From Micrococcales bacterium (GTDB lineage: Bacteria; Actinomycetota; Actinomycetes; Actinomycetales; Cellulomonadaceae): a stretch of 55,998 bases of DNA. Under the pieces are notes generated by a model. That model made no database searches. It saw only the letters and a program-made list of their open reading frames with translations, and had not been told where the DNA came from. The stretch is from contig WRMB01000021.1 of NCBI GenBank assembly GCA_009777345.1, positions 1-55,998 of the forward strand. The letters run 5' to 3'. Shown in pieces: positions 8,793-16,641 of the stretch. Numbering within the stretch: the first letter of the stretch is position 1; each line of letters opens with the position of its first letter. The position numbers and the translations under genes were made by a program.

Positions 8793-9507
8793 GCCGACCC
8801 AGCCCGAGACGCCCGTGGCCGACCCGGCCGCCGGGCGGGGGGTGCGGGCCCTCACCCAGGAGGAGTTCTCCTTCGTCGCCGCGGTCGGCGGGGTGCGCGG
8901 GCTGGTCGAGTCGGTCGCTCCAGGACTGCTGTTCGTCGTGGTGTACCTGGTCTCCGGGCAGCGGCTGGTCCCGGCGGTGGTGGCCTCGGCCGGTGCGGCG
9001 GCGCTGGCGGTCGTCGCCCGGCTGGTCCAGCGCACCCCGGTCACCCAGGCGCTGTCCGGGGTGCTCGGGGTGGGCATCGGCGTGGTCTGGGCGCTGATGT
9101 CCGGCCGGGCGGAGAACTACTTCGCGTGGGGGCTGTGGGTCAACCTCGGGTACATGGTCGGCACCCTGGTGACGATCCTCGTCCGCTGGCCGCTGGTGGG
9201 GGTGCTGCTCGGCCTGTTCGACCCGCACGGCCCGCTGGCGGGAGGGCCGTGGTCGACGGTCGGGCGGTTCCGCCACGACCGGTCGCTGCGCCGCCGGGCG
9301 ACCGCGGCGACGTGGATCTGGGTCGCCGTGTTCGCCGCCCGGCTGGCCGTGCAGGTCCCGCTGTACTTCTCGGCCGAGGTGGCGTGGCTGGGCACGGCCA
9401 AGCTGGTCATGGGCGTGCCGTTGTTCGCGCTGGCGCTGTGGTTCAGCTGGGTTCTCGTCCGGCCAGCACACGCAGCAGCGCGGCCTCCTGCGCGTCCTGA
9501 CCCGTGA
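8785..9507 (+). CDS. DUF3159 integral membrane protein
   Basis: 240-aa membrane protein with about six hydrophobic segments (for example LLFVVVYLVSGQRLV, AVVASAGAAALAVVARL, NLGYMVGTLVTILV, WIWVAVFAARLAVQVPLYF and LVMGVPLFALALWFSWVLV). The conserved FSFVAAVGGVRGLVESVAPGLLF and GRAENYFAWGLWVN segments identify DUF3159. It lies in an operon with the OB-fold protein. Its 3' end overlaps the end of the convergent trkA gene by 65 bases. Function is unknown; its constant proximity to TrkA proteins hints at an ion-related role (inference). Confidence 0.85.
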   Translation: MSEPTQPETPVADPAAGRGVRALTQEEFSFVAAVGGVRGLVESVAPGLLFVVVYLVSGQRLVPAVVASAGAAALAVVARLVQRTPVTQALSGVLGVGIGVVWALMSGRAENYFAWGLWVNLGYMVGTLVTILVRWPLVGVLLGLFDPHGPLAGGPWSTVGRFRHDRSLRRRATAATWIWVAVFAARLAVQVPLYFSAEVAWLGTAKLVMGVPLFALALWFSWVLVRPAHAAARPPARPDP

Positions 9508-10114
9508 CGAACAGCAGCTCGTCGTGCCCTTCGAGGGTGTCGTCGGGGCTGGGCGCGAGCGGGCGGGTGTCGCGCACGATGCAGGCCAGCACGGTGTCCT
9601 GCGGCCAGACCACGTCACCGACGAGGCGACCCACCAGCGGCGAGTCCTCAGGCAGCGTGATCTCGCGGATATCGGCCCGCGACTGGTGGAAGGTGAAGAT
9701 CTTCACCAGGTCGCCGACGCTGACCGCCTCCTCGACCATCGCGGTCATGATCCGCGGGGTGGACACGGCCACGTCCACGCCCCAGGCCTCGCCGAACATC
9801 CACTCGTTCTTCGGGTTGTTGACCCGGGCCACGGTGCGCGGCATCCCGAACTCGGTCTTGGCCAGCAGGGAGACGACGAGGTTCGCCTTGTCGTCACCGG
9901 TGGCGGCCACCATGACGTCGCACTCCTCGGTGTGGATCTGGCGCAGCGTCGGCAGCTCGCAGGCGTCGCCGAGCACCCAGTCGGCGTCGGCGGCCTGAGC
10001 GACGCGCATCGCCGAGGGCTGCCGGTCCACGACGGTCACCGCGTGCCCGTGCACCAGCAGCTCGCGGGCGATGGACAGGCCGACCGAGCCGGCCCCGGCG
10101 ATGACGATCCTCAT
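9443..10114 (-). CDS. trkA: TrkA-family potassium uptake regulatory protein (second of pair)
   Basis: 223-aa cytoplasmic RCK protein. An N-terminal Rossmann domain (MRIVIAGAGSVGLSIARELL, then VVDRQPSAM) binds NAD(H) or ATP. A C-terminal TrkA_C domain (about residues 140-220: ADIREITLPEDSPLVGRLV, then LVGDV and DTLEGHDELLFVTG) binds small ligands. It is the counterpart of one of the mycobacterial CeoB/CeoC proteins. It lies 16 bases downstream of a second trkA gene; such pairs normally form a hetero-octameric gating ring for a potassium transporter. No TrkH/KtrB pore gene is nearby; the KimA-like permease gene is divergent. Confidence 0.92.
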   Translation of the reverse strand: MRIVIAGAGSVGLSIARELLVHGHAVTVVDRQPSAMRVAQAADADWVLGDACELPTLRQIHTEECDVMVAATGDDKANLVVSLLAKTEFGMPRTVARVNNPKNEWMFGEAWGVDVAVSTPRIMTAMVEEAVSVGDLVKIFTFHQSRADIREITLPEDSPLVGRLVGDVVWPQDTVLACIVRDTRPLAPSPDDTLEGHDELLFVTGQDAQEAALLRVLAGREPS

Positions 10115-10130
10115 ATCGCACGCACCATCC

Positions 10131-10796
10131 TCACGACGCGGCCGGCGGGCGCCCGGTCAGAGCCCGTTCCACCGCGGGGCCGTCGGACGCCTGCATCAGG
10201 ACGTGCACCACGTCGTTCTCCTGGAGCACGGTCGAGGCGGTGACCATCACCCCGTCGCCGTAGCGGGTGAGGTAGGCGACCCGGGCGCCGCTGGCGTCCT
10301 CCAGGCGGCGCACCGGCAGGCCGACCCAGGCCGGGTCGAGGTCCACCTGGGCCAGCACGACCTTCCCGGAGGGGTCGCGGTACTCGTCGGTGGTGCCCAT
10401 CGGCAGCAGCCGACGCAGCACCTGGTCGGTGGTCCAGCGCACGGTGGCCACCGTGGGGATGCCCAGGCGCTGGTAGACCTCCGCCCGGTGCGGGTCGTAG
10501 ATGCGCGCGACGACGTTGGAGACGCCGAAGGTCTCGCGCACCACCCGCGCCGCGACCACGTTGGAGTTGTCCCCGTCGGCCACCGCCGCGAAGCCGTAGG
10601 CGTCGTCGATCCCGGCCGCGGTCAGCGTGTCGCGGTCGAAGCCGAGACCGGTGACCTTGTTGCCCTCGAACTGCTCGGGCAGACGACGGAACGCGTCGGG
10701 GCTCTGGTCGACCACCGCGACCGAGTGTCCACGCTGCTCCAGCGACAGCGCGAGCAGCGCGCCGACCCGGCCGCAGCCCATGATGACGAAGTGCAC
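10131..10796 (-). CDS. trkA: TrkA-family potassium uptake regulatory protein (first of pair)
   Basis: 221-aa RCK protein with N-terminal Rossmann motif MHFVIMGCGRVGALLALSLEQRGHSVAVVD and a C-terminal TrkA_C domain (KVVLAQVDLDPAWVGLPVRRLE, then VLQENDVVHVLM). In ADGDNSNVVAARVVRETFG the Asn/Asp residues line the nucleotide pocket in this family. It begins the two-gene trkA operon, with about 50 bases to the divergent permease gene, so the promoters overlap and co-regulation is likely. Mycobacterial counterparts (ceoB/ceoC) sit in the same order next to the same permease gene. Confidence 0.92.
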   Translation of the reverse strand: MHFVIMGCGRVGALLALSLEQRGHSVAVVDQSPDAFRRLPEQFEGNKVTGLGFDRDTLTAAGIDDAYGFAAVADGDNSNVVAARVVRETFGVSNVVARIYDPHRAEVYQRLGIPTVATVRWTTDQVLRRLLPMGTTDEYRDPSGKVVLAQVDLDPAWVGLPVRRLEDASGARVAYLTRYGDGVMVTASTVLQENDVVHVLMQASDGPAVERALTGRPPAAS

Positions 10797-10846
10797 AGCC
10801 GCACGCTACCCCGTCAGGTCGCGTCAGCGGCGTAGCATGGGCGACC

Positions 10847-12883
10847 GTGCCGGATCTGCGGGGTGCAGCCAAACGTCTGCTCGTGGGCCGACCGGTCCGG
10901 AGCGAGAACCTGGGGCGCACGCTGCTGCCCAAGCGTCTCGCGCTGCCGGTCTTCGCCTCCGACGCCCTCTCGTCGGTGGCCTACGCCCCCGACGAGATCC
11001 TCCTGACCCTGGCCTTCGCCGGGACGAGCGCCCTGGTCCTCTCGCCGTGGGTCGGTCTGGCGGTCGCCGTGGTCATGCTGGTCGTCATCGCCTCCTACCG
11101 GCAGAACGTCCGCGCCTATCCTTCGGGCGGCGGCAACTACGAGGTCGCGACCGAGAACCTCGGCGGCAACGCCGGTCTGACGGTGGCGAGCGCACTGGTC
11201 GTGGACTACGTGCTCACGGTGGCGGTCTCGGTGTCAGCGGGCGCCCAGTACGCGGCGGCGGCGCTGCCCGGGCTGGCCGGGCACGAGGCCCAGGCCGCTG
11301 TCGTCGTGGTGCTGCTCATCGCTCTGGCGAACCTGCATGGCGTGCGCGAGTCGGGGCGGGCCTTCGCCGTCCCGGTGTACCTGTACATCGGCGGTATCGG
11401 CATCACGGCGCTCGTCGGTTTCGTCCAGTACCTCACCGGGCACCTGGGGCAGGCGGAGTCTGCCTCCTACCAGATCGTGCACCGGTCCGATCTCGACTCC
11501 GGGCTCGTCGGCCTCGCCGGTGCGCTCCTGGTGCTCCGGGCTTTCGCCTCCGGGTCGGTGGCCCTCACCGGTGTCGAGGCGATCAGCAACGGCGTCCCGG
11601 CGTTCCGCAAGCCGAAGCCGAAGAACGCCGCCACGACGCTGGCCCTGCTCGGGGCGATCTCCGCCACGCTGCTGATATCGGTCCTGGTGCTCTCGCGGCT
11701 GGTCGGGGTCAACTACGTGGAGAACCCGGCGACGGACCTGGTGACCAGCTCTGGGCAGCCCGTCGGGGACGACTACCAGCAGTACCCGGTGATCAGCCAG
11801 CTCGCGCATGCCGTGTTCCAGGGTTTCCTGCCCGCCTTCTACTTCGTCGCCGTCGTCGCCGGCGTCATCCTGGTGCTCGCCGCCAACACCGCGTTCAACG
11901 GGTTCCCGGTGCTCGGATCGGTCCTGGGACGTGACGGGTACCTGCCGCGCCAGCTGCACACGCGGGGCGACCGGCTGGCCTACTCCAACGGGATCATCGC
12001 CCTGGCGGTCGCCGCGATCGTCCTGATCTGGGCCTTCGACGCCCAGGTCACCCGGCTCATCCAGCTCTACATCGTCGGCGTGTTCGTGTCGTCCACGCTG
12101 TCCCAGCTCGGGATGGTGCGGCACTGGGGACGGTTGCTGCCCGCCGAGCCGGACCCGGCCAGGCGTACGCGCATGAGACGTTCCCGGGTCGTCAGCGCTG
12201 TCGGTTTCGTCATGACGAGCCTGGTGCTGGTCGTCGTGCTGGTGACGAAGCTCACCCATGGCGCCTGGATCGCCGTCGTGGCGATGCTCGTCGTGTTCGG
12301 CCTCATGAAAGGCATCCACCACCACTACGAGCAGGTACGGGCCGAGCTGGCCCTGGGGGACGACGTCGAGTCGGCCCGGGCCCTGCCGAGCCGGGTGCAC
12401 GCCATCGTGCTGGTGTCCAACCTGCGTCGTCCGGCCGTGCGGGCCATCGCCTACGCGCGGGCCGCGCGACCGTCGGTGCTGGAGGTGGTCACCGTCGGGG
12501 TGGACCCCGACGAGGTGGACGAGCTGCGCGCCGAGTGGGACCGGCTCGGTCTGCCCCTGCCGCTGAAGATCCTCGACTCCCCGTTCCGGGAGATCACACG
12601 CCCGGTACTGACCTATGTGCGCTCGATCCGCCGGGAGTCGCCGCGCGACCTGGTGGTGGTGTACGTCCCGGAGCACGTCGTCGGGCACTGGTGGGAGGCC
12701 CTGCTGCACAACCAGAGCGCGATGCGGCTCAAGAGGCGGCTGCTGTTCATGCACGGGGTGGTCGTCGCGTCGGTGCCGTGGCAGCTGGAGTCGTCGGCCC
12801 GCACCCGGGCGCTGGCCGAGCACCTCGACGCCCGCCCTCGACCCGGCGACACCCGGCGCGGCCTGGACCGACCCGACCGCTGA
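10847..12883 (+). CDS. KimA-like APC-superfamily permease, probable K+/H+ symporter
   Basis: 678-aa polytopic membrane protein of the APC superfamily with about 12 transmembrane segments and a cytosolic C-terminal domain of about 200 residues. The N-terminal half closely follows my recollection of Bacillus subtilis KimA (YdaO): ASDALSSVAYAPDEI, SYRQNVRAYPSGGGNYEVATENLG and VDYVLTVAVSVSAG. KimA residues reported to bind potassium (Asp36, Tyr43, Asp117, Ser125) line up with Asp39, Tyr46, Asp120 and Ser128 here, a constant +3 offset, and the TGVEAISNG Thr/Glu pair is present. Many annotations call this family amino acid permease. Its divergence from two trkA genes supports potassium. The GTG start at 10847 fits the KimA N-terminus. 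Confidence 0.82.
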   Translation: MPDLRGAAKRLLVGRPVRSENLGRTLLPKRLALPVFASDALSSVAYAPDEILLTLAFAGTSALVLSPWVGLAVAVVMLVVIASYRQNVRAYPSGGGNYEVATENLGGNAGLTVASALVVDYVLTVAVSVSAGAQYAAAALPGLAGHEAQAAVVVVLLIALANLHGVRESGRAFAVPVYLYIGGIGITALVGFVQYLTGHLGQAESASYQIVHRSDLDSGLVGLAGALLVLRAFASGSVALTGVEAISNGVPAFRKPKPKNAATTLALLGAISATLLISVLVLSRLVGVNYVENPATDLVTSSGQPVGDDYQQYPVISQLAHAVFQGFLPAFYFVAVVAGVILVLAANTAFNGFPVLGSVLGRDGYLPRQLHTRGDRLAYSNGIIALAVAAIVLIWAFDAQVTRLIQLYIVGVFVSSTLSQLGMVRHWGRLLPAEPDPARRTRMRRSRVVSAVGFVMTSLVLVVVLVTKLTHGAWIAVVAMLVVFGLMKGIHHHYEQVRAELALGDDVESARALPSRVHAIVLVSNLRRPAVRAIAYARAARPSVLEVVTVGVDPDEVDELRAEWDRLGLPLPLKILDSPFREITRPVLTYVRSIRRESPRDLVVVYVPEHVVGHWWEALLHNQSAMRLKRRLLFMHGVVVASVPWQLESSARTRALAEHLDARPRPGDTRRGLDRPDR

Positions 12884-12926
12884 ACGCGCGCAGGCCGGAC
12901 CGTCAGCCGAACGTCCCGGTCGTGTG

Positions 12927-12945
12927 CCGTACCGACGGCGTACGG
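12927..12945. terminator. Small hairpin between convergent kimA-like and RDD genes
   Basis: CCGTAC / GTACGG form a 6-bp stem in the 72-base gap between two convergent stops. No U-tract follows. It may be a weak bidirectional terminator. Confidence 0.3.
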
Positions 12946-12955
12946 GCGGCCGAGA

Positions 12956-14854
12956 TCAGCCGGAGACCTTGCGCAGACCGATCCGCGCGTCGCCGATCTC
13001 GATCACCGAGCCGGCCGGGACCTGCACGTGCCTGCCCGGCAGGCAGGTCTCGTGCGTGTCGTCCGGCAGGTGGACGCACGACCCGCTGACCGCTCCCAGG
13101 TCCTCGGCCCACACGGCGAGCGGGCCGACGGTCAGGCGCAGGTGGGCCGGTGCCAACGACTCGTCTTCCAGCCGCAGGACCGTCTGGCCGGGGGCAGCGG
13201 CCGGGTTGCGTCCGATCAGCACCACACCTGTGACCTTGCGGGTCGAACCGTCGGGCAGCAGCAGATCGGCGATCATCGTCCGATGGCCTTCGTCCCACAC
13301 CGCCAGGATCTGCCTGGAGCGGGTGTCCTCGAACTCGGGTCTCATGCCCCACACGTCGAGCACCTCGGTACCAGCCAGCTGGTCGTGCCACCCGCGGTTG
13401 CGTCCCGACGCGTCGTGCTTGGCCCAGTACACCACGAACAGCGCGACCGCACCGAGCAGGAGCCCGCCTGTCCCGAACAGGAGACTGCCGGTCACCCCGA
13501 AGGCGAGCCCGGCGGCTGCGACCACGAACAGACGCTGCGTCGCCCGGCCCGCACCCACCGGGGCATGGGTCGAGAAGTCCACCGTGCGCAGGAACATCAT
13601 CAGCTGGGCCAGGGTCCAGCCGTTGCGGCCCTGCAGCGCCAGCTGGAGCACCAGGACCGCGATACCGGTCGTGGCCGCCAGGAACATACCGCCCCCGGCC
13701 CAGGCGACGAGCAGAGCCGGTGCCAGCACCACCACCACGTCGAACACCGCGGCGTACACCCGCCAGATCACCTCCGACGGCACACCGCGCACCGGCAGGT
13801 CGGAAGCCCGGGGCTGGCGCACCCGGCTCGGCGGCACACCCATCGGGGGCGGGACCCACAGGTCGAGCACCGCGGTGCTGCGCAGCCCGACGAAGAACAG
13901 GCGTCGCCACGCCCGGCCCATGCCGACCGGTTCGCCGGTCGACCGGTCGACCAGGCGCAGGACCATGATGCGCTGGCCGACGGACCAGCCCTGCTCGCCC
14001 TGCAGCATCATCTGGGCCACCAGGACGCAGAAGACGAGCTCGGCCGCCAGGACGGTACCCGACGGACCGGCGACCATCATCTTGGCCACCAGGGCGAGCC
14101 CGCCGGTCACAGCGAGGTCGAACATCACGGCGTACACCTGCCACATCAGCAGCGCTGGCCGGGGCGCCTTGTCCAGACCCGTTGCGTCGAGCCCGGTCGC
14201 GCCGAGCCCAGCTGCACCGGGTCCGGTCGCGCCGAGCCCAGCTGCGCCGAGCCCAGTCGCACCGAGCCCAGTCGCGAGTCCGGTCGCACCGAGCGCCGAT
14301 GCGGGCTTGGTCTTCCGCGGGCGGGGGACCCCGAGGTCGATCACCATCGAGTCGGTCAGCTGGTCGTGCCACCCGCGGCGCCGACCTGTCCGGTCGGTCA
14401 ACGGTGTGAGCATCACCAGCAGCGCGCCTACCACGAGCATCAGCAGCGCGACGAACCAGGCCACCAGGTTGCCGATGGAGTACAGCACCAGCCCACCAGC
14501 CGCGACGACGAACAGGCGCAGCGCCGCCCGGAGCACCCCCACCGGGTCACCGGTCGTCCGGTCCACCAGCTGCAAGGACATCTGCCGCTGGGCGATGGTC
14601 CAGCCGCAGCGGCCCTGCAGCACCAGCTGGAGCGCCAGGACAGCGACGCCGACCGTGATCGCCAGGGCGAGGCCGCTGGCCCACGCCACCAGCAGAGCGG
14701 GTACCAGCACCGCCGCCACGTCGAACGTCGCGGCGTATATCCGCCAGATCACCGCCGACGGCTCGTCGACGGGCTCGGCCGTACCGGTCGCCGGTGGCTG
14801 CTCCGCGGCCACCTCGTCGTGCGGGGAATCGATCGTGGCTGTCAGCTCGTTCAC
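12956..14854 (-). CDS. Triple RDD-like membrane protein with C-terminal FHA domain
   Basis: 632-aa protein. Three RDD-type units are visible: about residues 35-165 (VIWRIYAATFDVAAVLVPALLVAW, GWTIAQRQMSLQLVDRTTGDPVG, RGWHDQL), about 235-340 (LLMWQVYAVMFDLAV, GWSVGQRIMVLRLVDRSTGEPVG, then a shortened tail without GWHDQL) and about 370-505 (VIWRVYAAVFDVVVVLAPALLVAW, GWTLAQLMMFLRTVD, RGWHDQLAGTEVLD). A Gly/Ala/Thr/Leu linker of about 11 degenerate ATGLG pentapeptides separates units 1 and 2. The last 100 residues are an FHA-like beta-sandwich (VLIGRNPA, VLRLEDESLAPAHLRLTV, VWAEDLGAVSGSCVHLP), although the usual SxxH is AxxHL here. RDD function is poorly known (transport or anchoring); FHA domains read phosphothreonine, so a phospho-regulated membrane role is inferred. 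Confidence 0.78.
   Translation of the reverse strand: MNELTATIDSPHDEVAAEQPPATGTAEPVDEPSAVIWRIYAATFDVAAVLVPALLVAWASGLALAITVGVAVLALQLVLQGRCGWTIAQRQMSLQLVDRTTGDPVGVLRAALRLFVVAAGGLVLYSIGNLVAWFVALLMLVVGALLVMLTPLTDRTGRRRGWHDQLTDSMVIDLGVPRPRKTKPASALGATGLATGLGATGLGAAGLGATGPGAAGLGATGLDATGLDKAPRPALLMWQVYAVMFDLAVTGGLALVAKMMVAGPSGTVLAAELVFCVLVAQMMLQGEQGWSVGQRIMVLRLVDRSTGEPVGMGRAWRRLFFVGLRSTAVLDLWVPPPMGVPPSRVRQPRASDLPVRGVPSEVIWRVYAAVFDVVVVLAPALLVAWAGGGMFLAATTGIAVLVLQLALQGRNGWTLAQLMMFLRTVDFSTHAPVGAGRATQRLFVVAAAGLAFGVTGSLLFGTGGLLLGAVALFVVYWAKHDASGRNRGWHDQLAGTEVLDVWGMRPEFEDTRSRQILAVWDEGHRTMIADLLLPDGSTRKVTGVVLIGRNPAAAPGQTVLRLEDESLAPAHLRLTVGPLAVWAEDLGAVSGSCVHLPDDTHETCLPGRHVQVPAGSVIEIGDARIGLRKVSG
14180..14303 (-). 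repeat. 15-nt tandem repeat encoding (A/T)-G-L-G-A linker of the RDD/FHA protein
   Basis: Imperfect 15-base units (core GCACCGAGCCCAGTC or GCGCCGAGCCCAGCT on the + strand) repeat about seven times and encode the Gly-Leu-Gly-Ala-Thr pentapeptides between RDD units 1 and 2. Unit-to-unit identity is high at the DNA level, which points to recent slippage. Confidence 0.7.
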
Positions 14855-15094
14855 CCGTCGTGTCCCTTCCTGGATCTGCTCGCTGAGACTCCTGCGGTGC
14901 GACGGTGCTGATCACCGCCTGGCGGTGACGGCGTGACGTCGACCCGATTATGCCCTACCGGACGGCTGTTTGTCCTGTTTTGCACGATCCGAGGGCGGGT
15001 ATCTACGTTTGAAACTATTACGGTGAGAATCGCGGCGCGCCTGCGGCACGGACCGTCGTCCCGGCTACCGCGCCGCAGGACTACGGTGGGGGGT

Positions 15095-16285
15095 GTGGTC
15101 GAGCTGACGGTGGGTGCGCCCGCGCACGGTGGACACTGTGTCGCGCGGCTGGACGGTCGGGTGGTGTTCGTGCGCCACGCGCTGCCCGGGGAGCGGGTGC
15201 AGGTGCAGGTGACCAGCACCGGGGCCCGGTTCTGGCGGGCCGATGCCGTCCAGGTGCTCGAACCGTCGCCGGACCGGGTGCCCTCGGCCTGGCCCGCCGC
15301 CGGTCCCGGCGGTGTGGGCGGGGGAGAGCTGGCGCACGTCGCGCTGGACGCCCAGCGGCGCTGGAAGGCCCAGGTGCTCGGCGAACAGCTGCGTCGCCTG
15401 GCCCACGACGACCGTGACGTGCCGGTGCTCGCCGCCCCCGGCGACGCCGACCGGGGCGGCCTGGCCTACCGCACCCGGCTCGACCTGGTGACCGACGACG
15501 ACGGCCGGGCCGGGATGTTCGGCTGGCACAGCCACGCGGTGCACCGGCTGGACGCCATGCCGCTGGCCACCGAGACGGTGGCCGGCCTGGGCCTGTTCGA
15601 CCGGACCTGGCCGCCGGGCGCACGGATCGTCGTGGCCGTCGGCGCCGACGACCGCCCGGTGGTGCTCGTGGACGGCGACGTGTGGGACCTGCGCAGGCAC
15701 CGTCCCGACCGTCGGCCCACAGCCCGCCGGTCGGTGCGCGAGCAGGTCGGTCAGATCGGCTACCGGGTGGCCGCCGACGGGTTCTGGCAGGCCCACCGGG
15801 CGGCCCCGCAGCTGCTCACCGATGCGGTGCTGGCCGCTGTCGGTGACGTGCCGGGCGCGACGGTCGCCGACCTGTATGCCGGGGCGGGCCTGTTCACGGC
15901 GCCGCTGGCCGCCGCGGTAGGGGAGCAGGGCCGGGTGGTCGCGGTCGAGGGCGACGCCCGCGCGCTGCGTGACGCCCGGCGCAACGTCCACGGTCTGCCG
16001 CAGGTGACCTTGCTGCCCGGGGACGTGCGCGAGGTCGTGGGGCAGCTGGGACGTCCGGACGTGGTCGTGCTTGACCCGCCCCGGGTCGGTGCGCGGCAGC
16101 CTGTGGTGGACGCACTCGCGGCGCTGGGTCCGGACCGGGTGGTCTACGTCGCCTGCGACCCGGCGGCCCTGGCCCGCGACATCGGCCGGTTCGGCGGGCA
16201 CGGCTACCGGCTGGCCGCGGTGACGGGGTACGACGTCTTCGCGATGACCCACCACGTCGAGGCCGTCGCCCTGCTCGTGCGCTGA
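15095..16285 (+). CDS. Class I SAM-dependent RNA methyltransferase with TRAM domain (TrmA/RumA/RlmCD family)
   Basis: 396-aa uracil-C5 RNA methyltransferase-family protein. The N-terminal TRAM beta-barrel (VVELTVGAPAHGGHCVARLDGRVVFVRHALPGERV, about residues 1-60) binds RNA. The C-terminal Rossmann domain has VADLYAGAGLFTAPLA (SAM motif I), VVLDPPRVGARQPVV and VYVACDPAALARDI, whose Cys is the catalytic nucleophile, and ends with FAMTHHVEAVALLVR containing the catalytic Glu. I do not see the N-terminal FeS cysteine cluster of RumA. It is the counterpart of mycobacterial Rv2689c in the same neighbourhood. The GTG at 15095 was chosen because the TRAM domain begins there. The 240-base divergent region upstream is relatively A/T-rich and likely holds promoters. 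The target nucleotide is unknown. Confidence 0.88.
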   Translation: MVELTVGAPAHGGHCVARLDGRVVFVRHALPGERVQVQVTSTGARFWRADAVQVLEPSPDRVPSAWPAAGPGGVGGGELAHVALDAQRRWKAQVLGEQLRRLAHDDRDVPVLAAPGDADRGGLAYRTRLDLVTDDDGRAGMFGWHSHAVHRLDAMPLATETVAGLGLFDRTWPPGARIVVAVGADDRPVVLVDGDVWDLRRHRPDRRPTARRSVREQVGQIGYRVAADGFWQAHRAAPQLLTDAVLAAVGDVPGATVADLYAGAGLFTAPLAAAVGEQGRVVAVEGDARALRDARRNVHGLPQVTLLPGDVREVVGQLGRPDVVVLDPPRVGARQPVVDALAALGPDRVVYVACDPAALARDIGRFGGHGYRLAAVTGYDVFAMTHHVEAVALLVR

Positions 16286-16360
16286 GCACCGACACGCCCA
16301 CCGACACGCCCAGAGGCTCGCGCCAGGCTACGGTGGGAAGATGACCTGGAGGAGGGCGCG

Positions 16361-16522
16361 ATGACTGAGGCGCACAGCAGGCTGGCCAAGGCGAAACGGG
16401 CGGTCAGCGCCGAGCTGGCCAAGCAGGGTACCCCGGACTACGACCCGCGTACCCACAAGCGCCTGCTCGAGGCCGAGCGCAAGGCAGCGGAGGAGGCAGC
16501 AGCAGTCGACGGCGGGAAGTAG
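16361..16522 (+). CDS. Small basic helical protein (53 aa)
   Basis: The ATG at 16361 follows a strong GGAGGAGGG ribosome-binding site at good spacing and opens a 53-codon frame beginning MTEAHSRLAKAKRAVS and ending EAAAVDGGK before TAG at 16520. The composition is Ala/Lys/Glu-rich and predicted all-helical, with the motif GTPDYDPRTHKRLLEAERKA. An 8-codon mini-frame starting at 16341 contains the same ribosome-binding site and ends in an ATGA overlap with this start. I do not recognise a family. Coding support is the ribosome-binding site, the start and GC-typical codon use. Confidence 0.6.
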   Translation: MTEAHSRLAKAKRAVSAELAKQGTPDYDPRTHKRLLEAERKAAEEAAAVDGGK

Positions 16523-16601
16523 TGCCAGTCTTTCCGCCAGACAGAAGCCAGCCCTAGATCGGTGCTGGTGGCGGGGCCGTGAAGGGTCCCGCCCAGATGA
16601 T

Positions 16602-16617
16602 ATCTTGACGTCGAGAT
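16602..16617. promoter_or_regulatory. Palindromic candidate operator upstream of aconitase
   Basis: ATCTTGAC-GTCGAGAT is a 16-bp inverted repeat with a single mismatched pair, centred 33 bases before the acnA start in an otherwise A/T-enriched patch. CTTGACGTCAAG-like palindromes near TCA-cycle genes are what I would expect of a repressor site, but the cognate regulator is not identified here. Confidence 0.45.
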
Positions 16618-16641
16618 TACACGGCGCAAAGGAGACTCTCG

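Noticed and set aside
14180..14303. Possible CRISPR-like array or VNTR outside a gene
   Set aside because: The repeats are 15-nt, contiguous, in frame and encode a linker of the RDD/FHA protein; there are no spacers.
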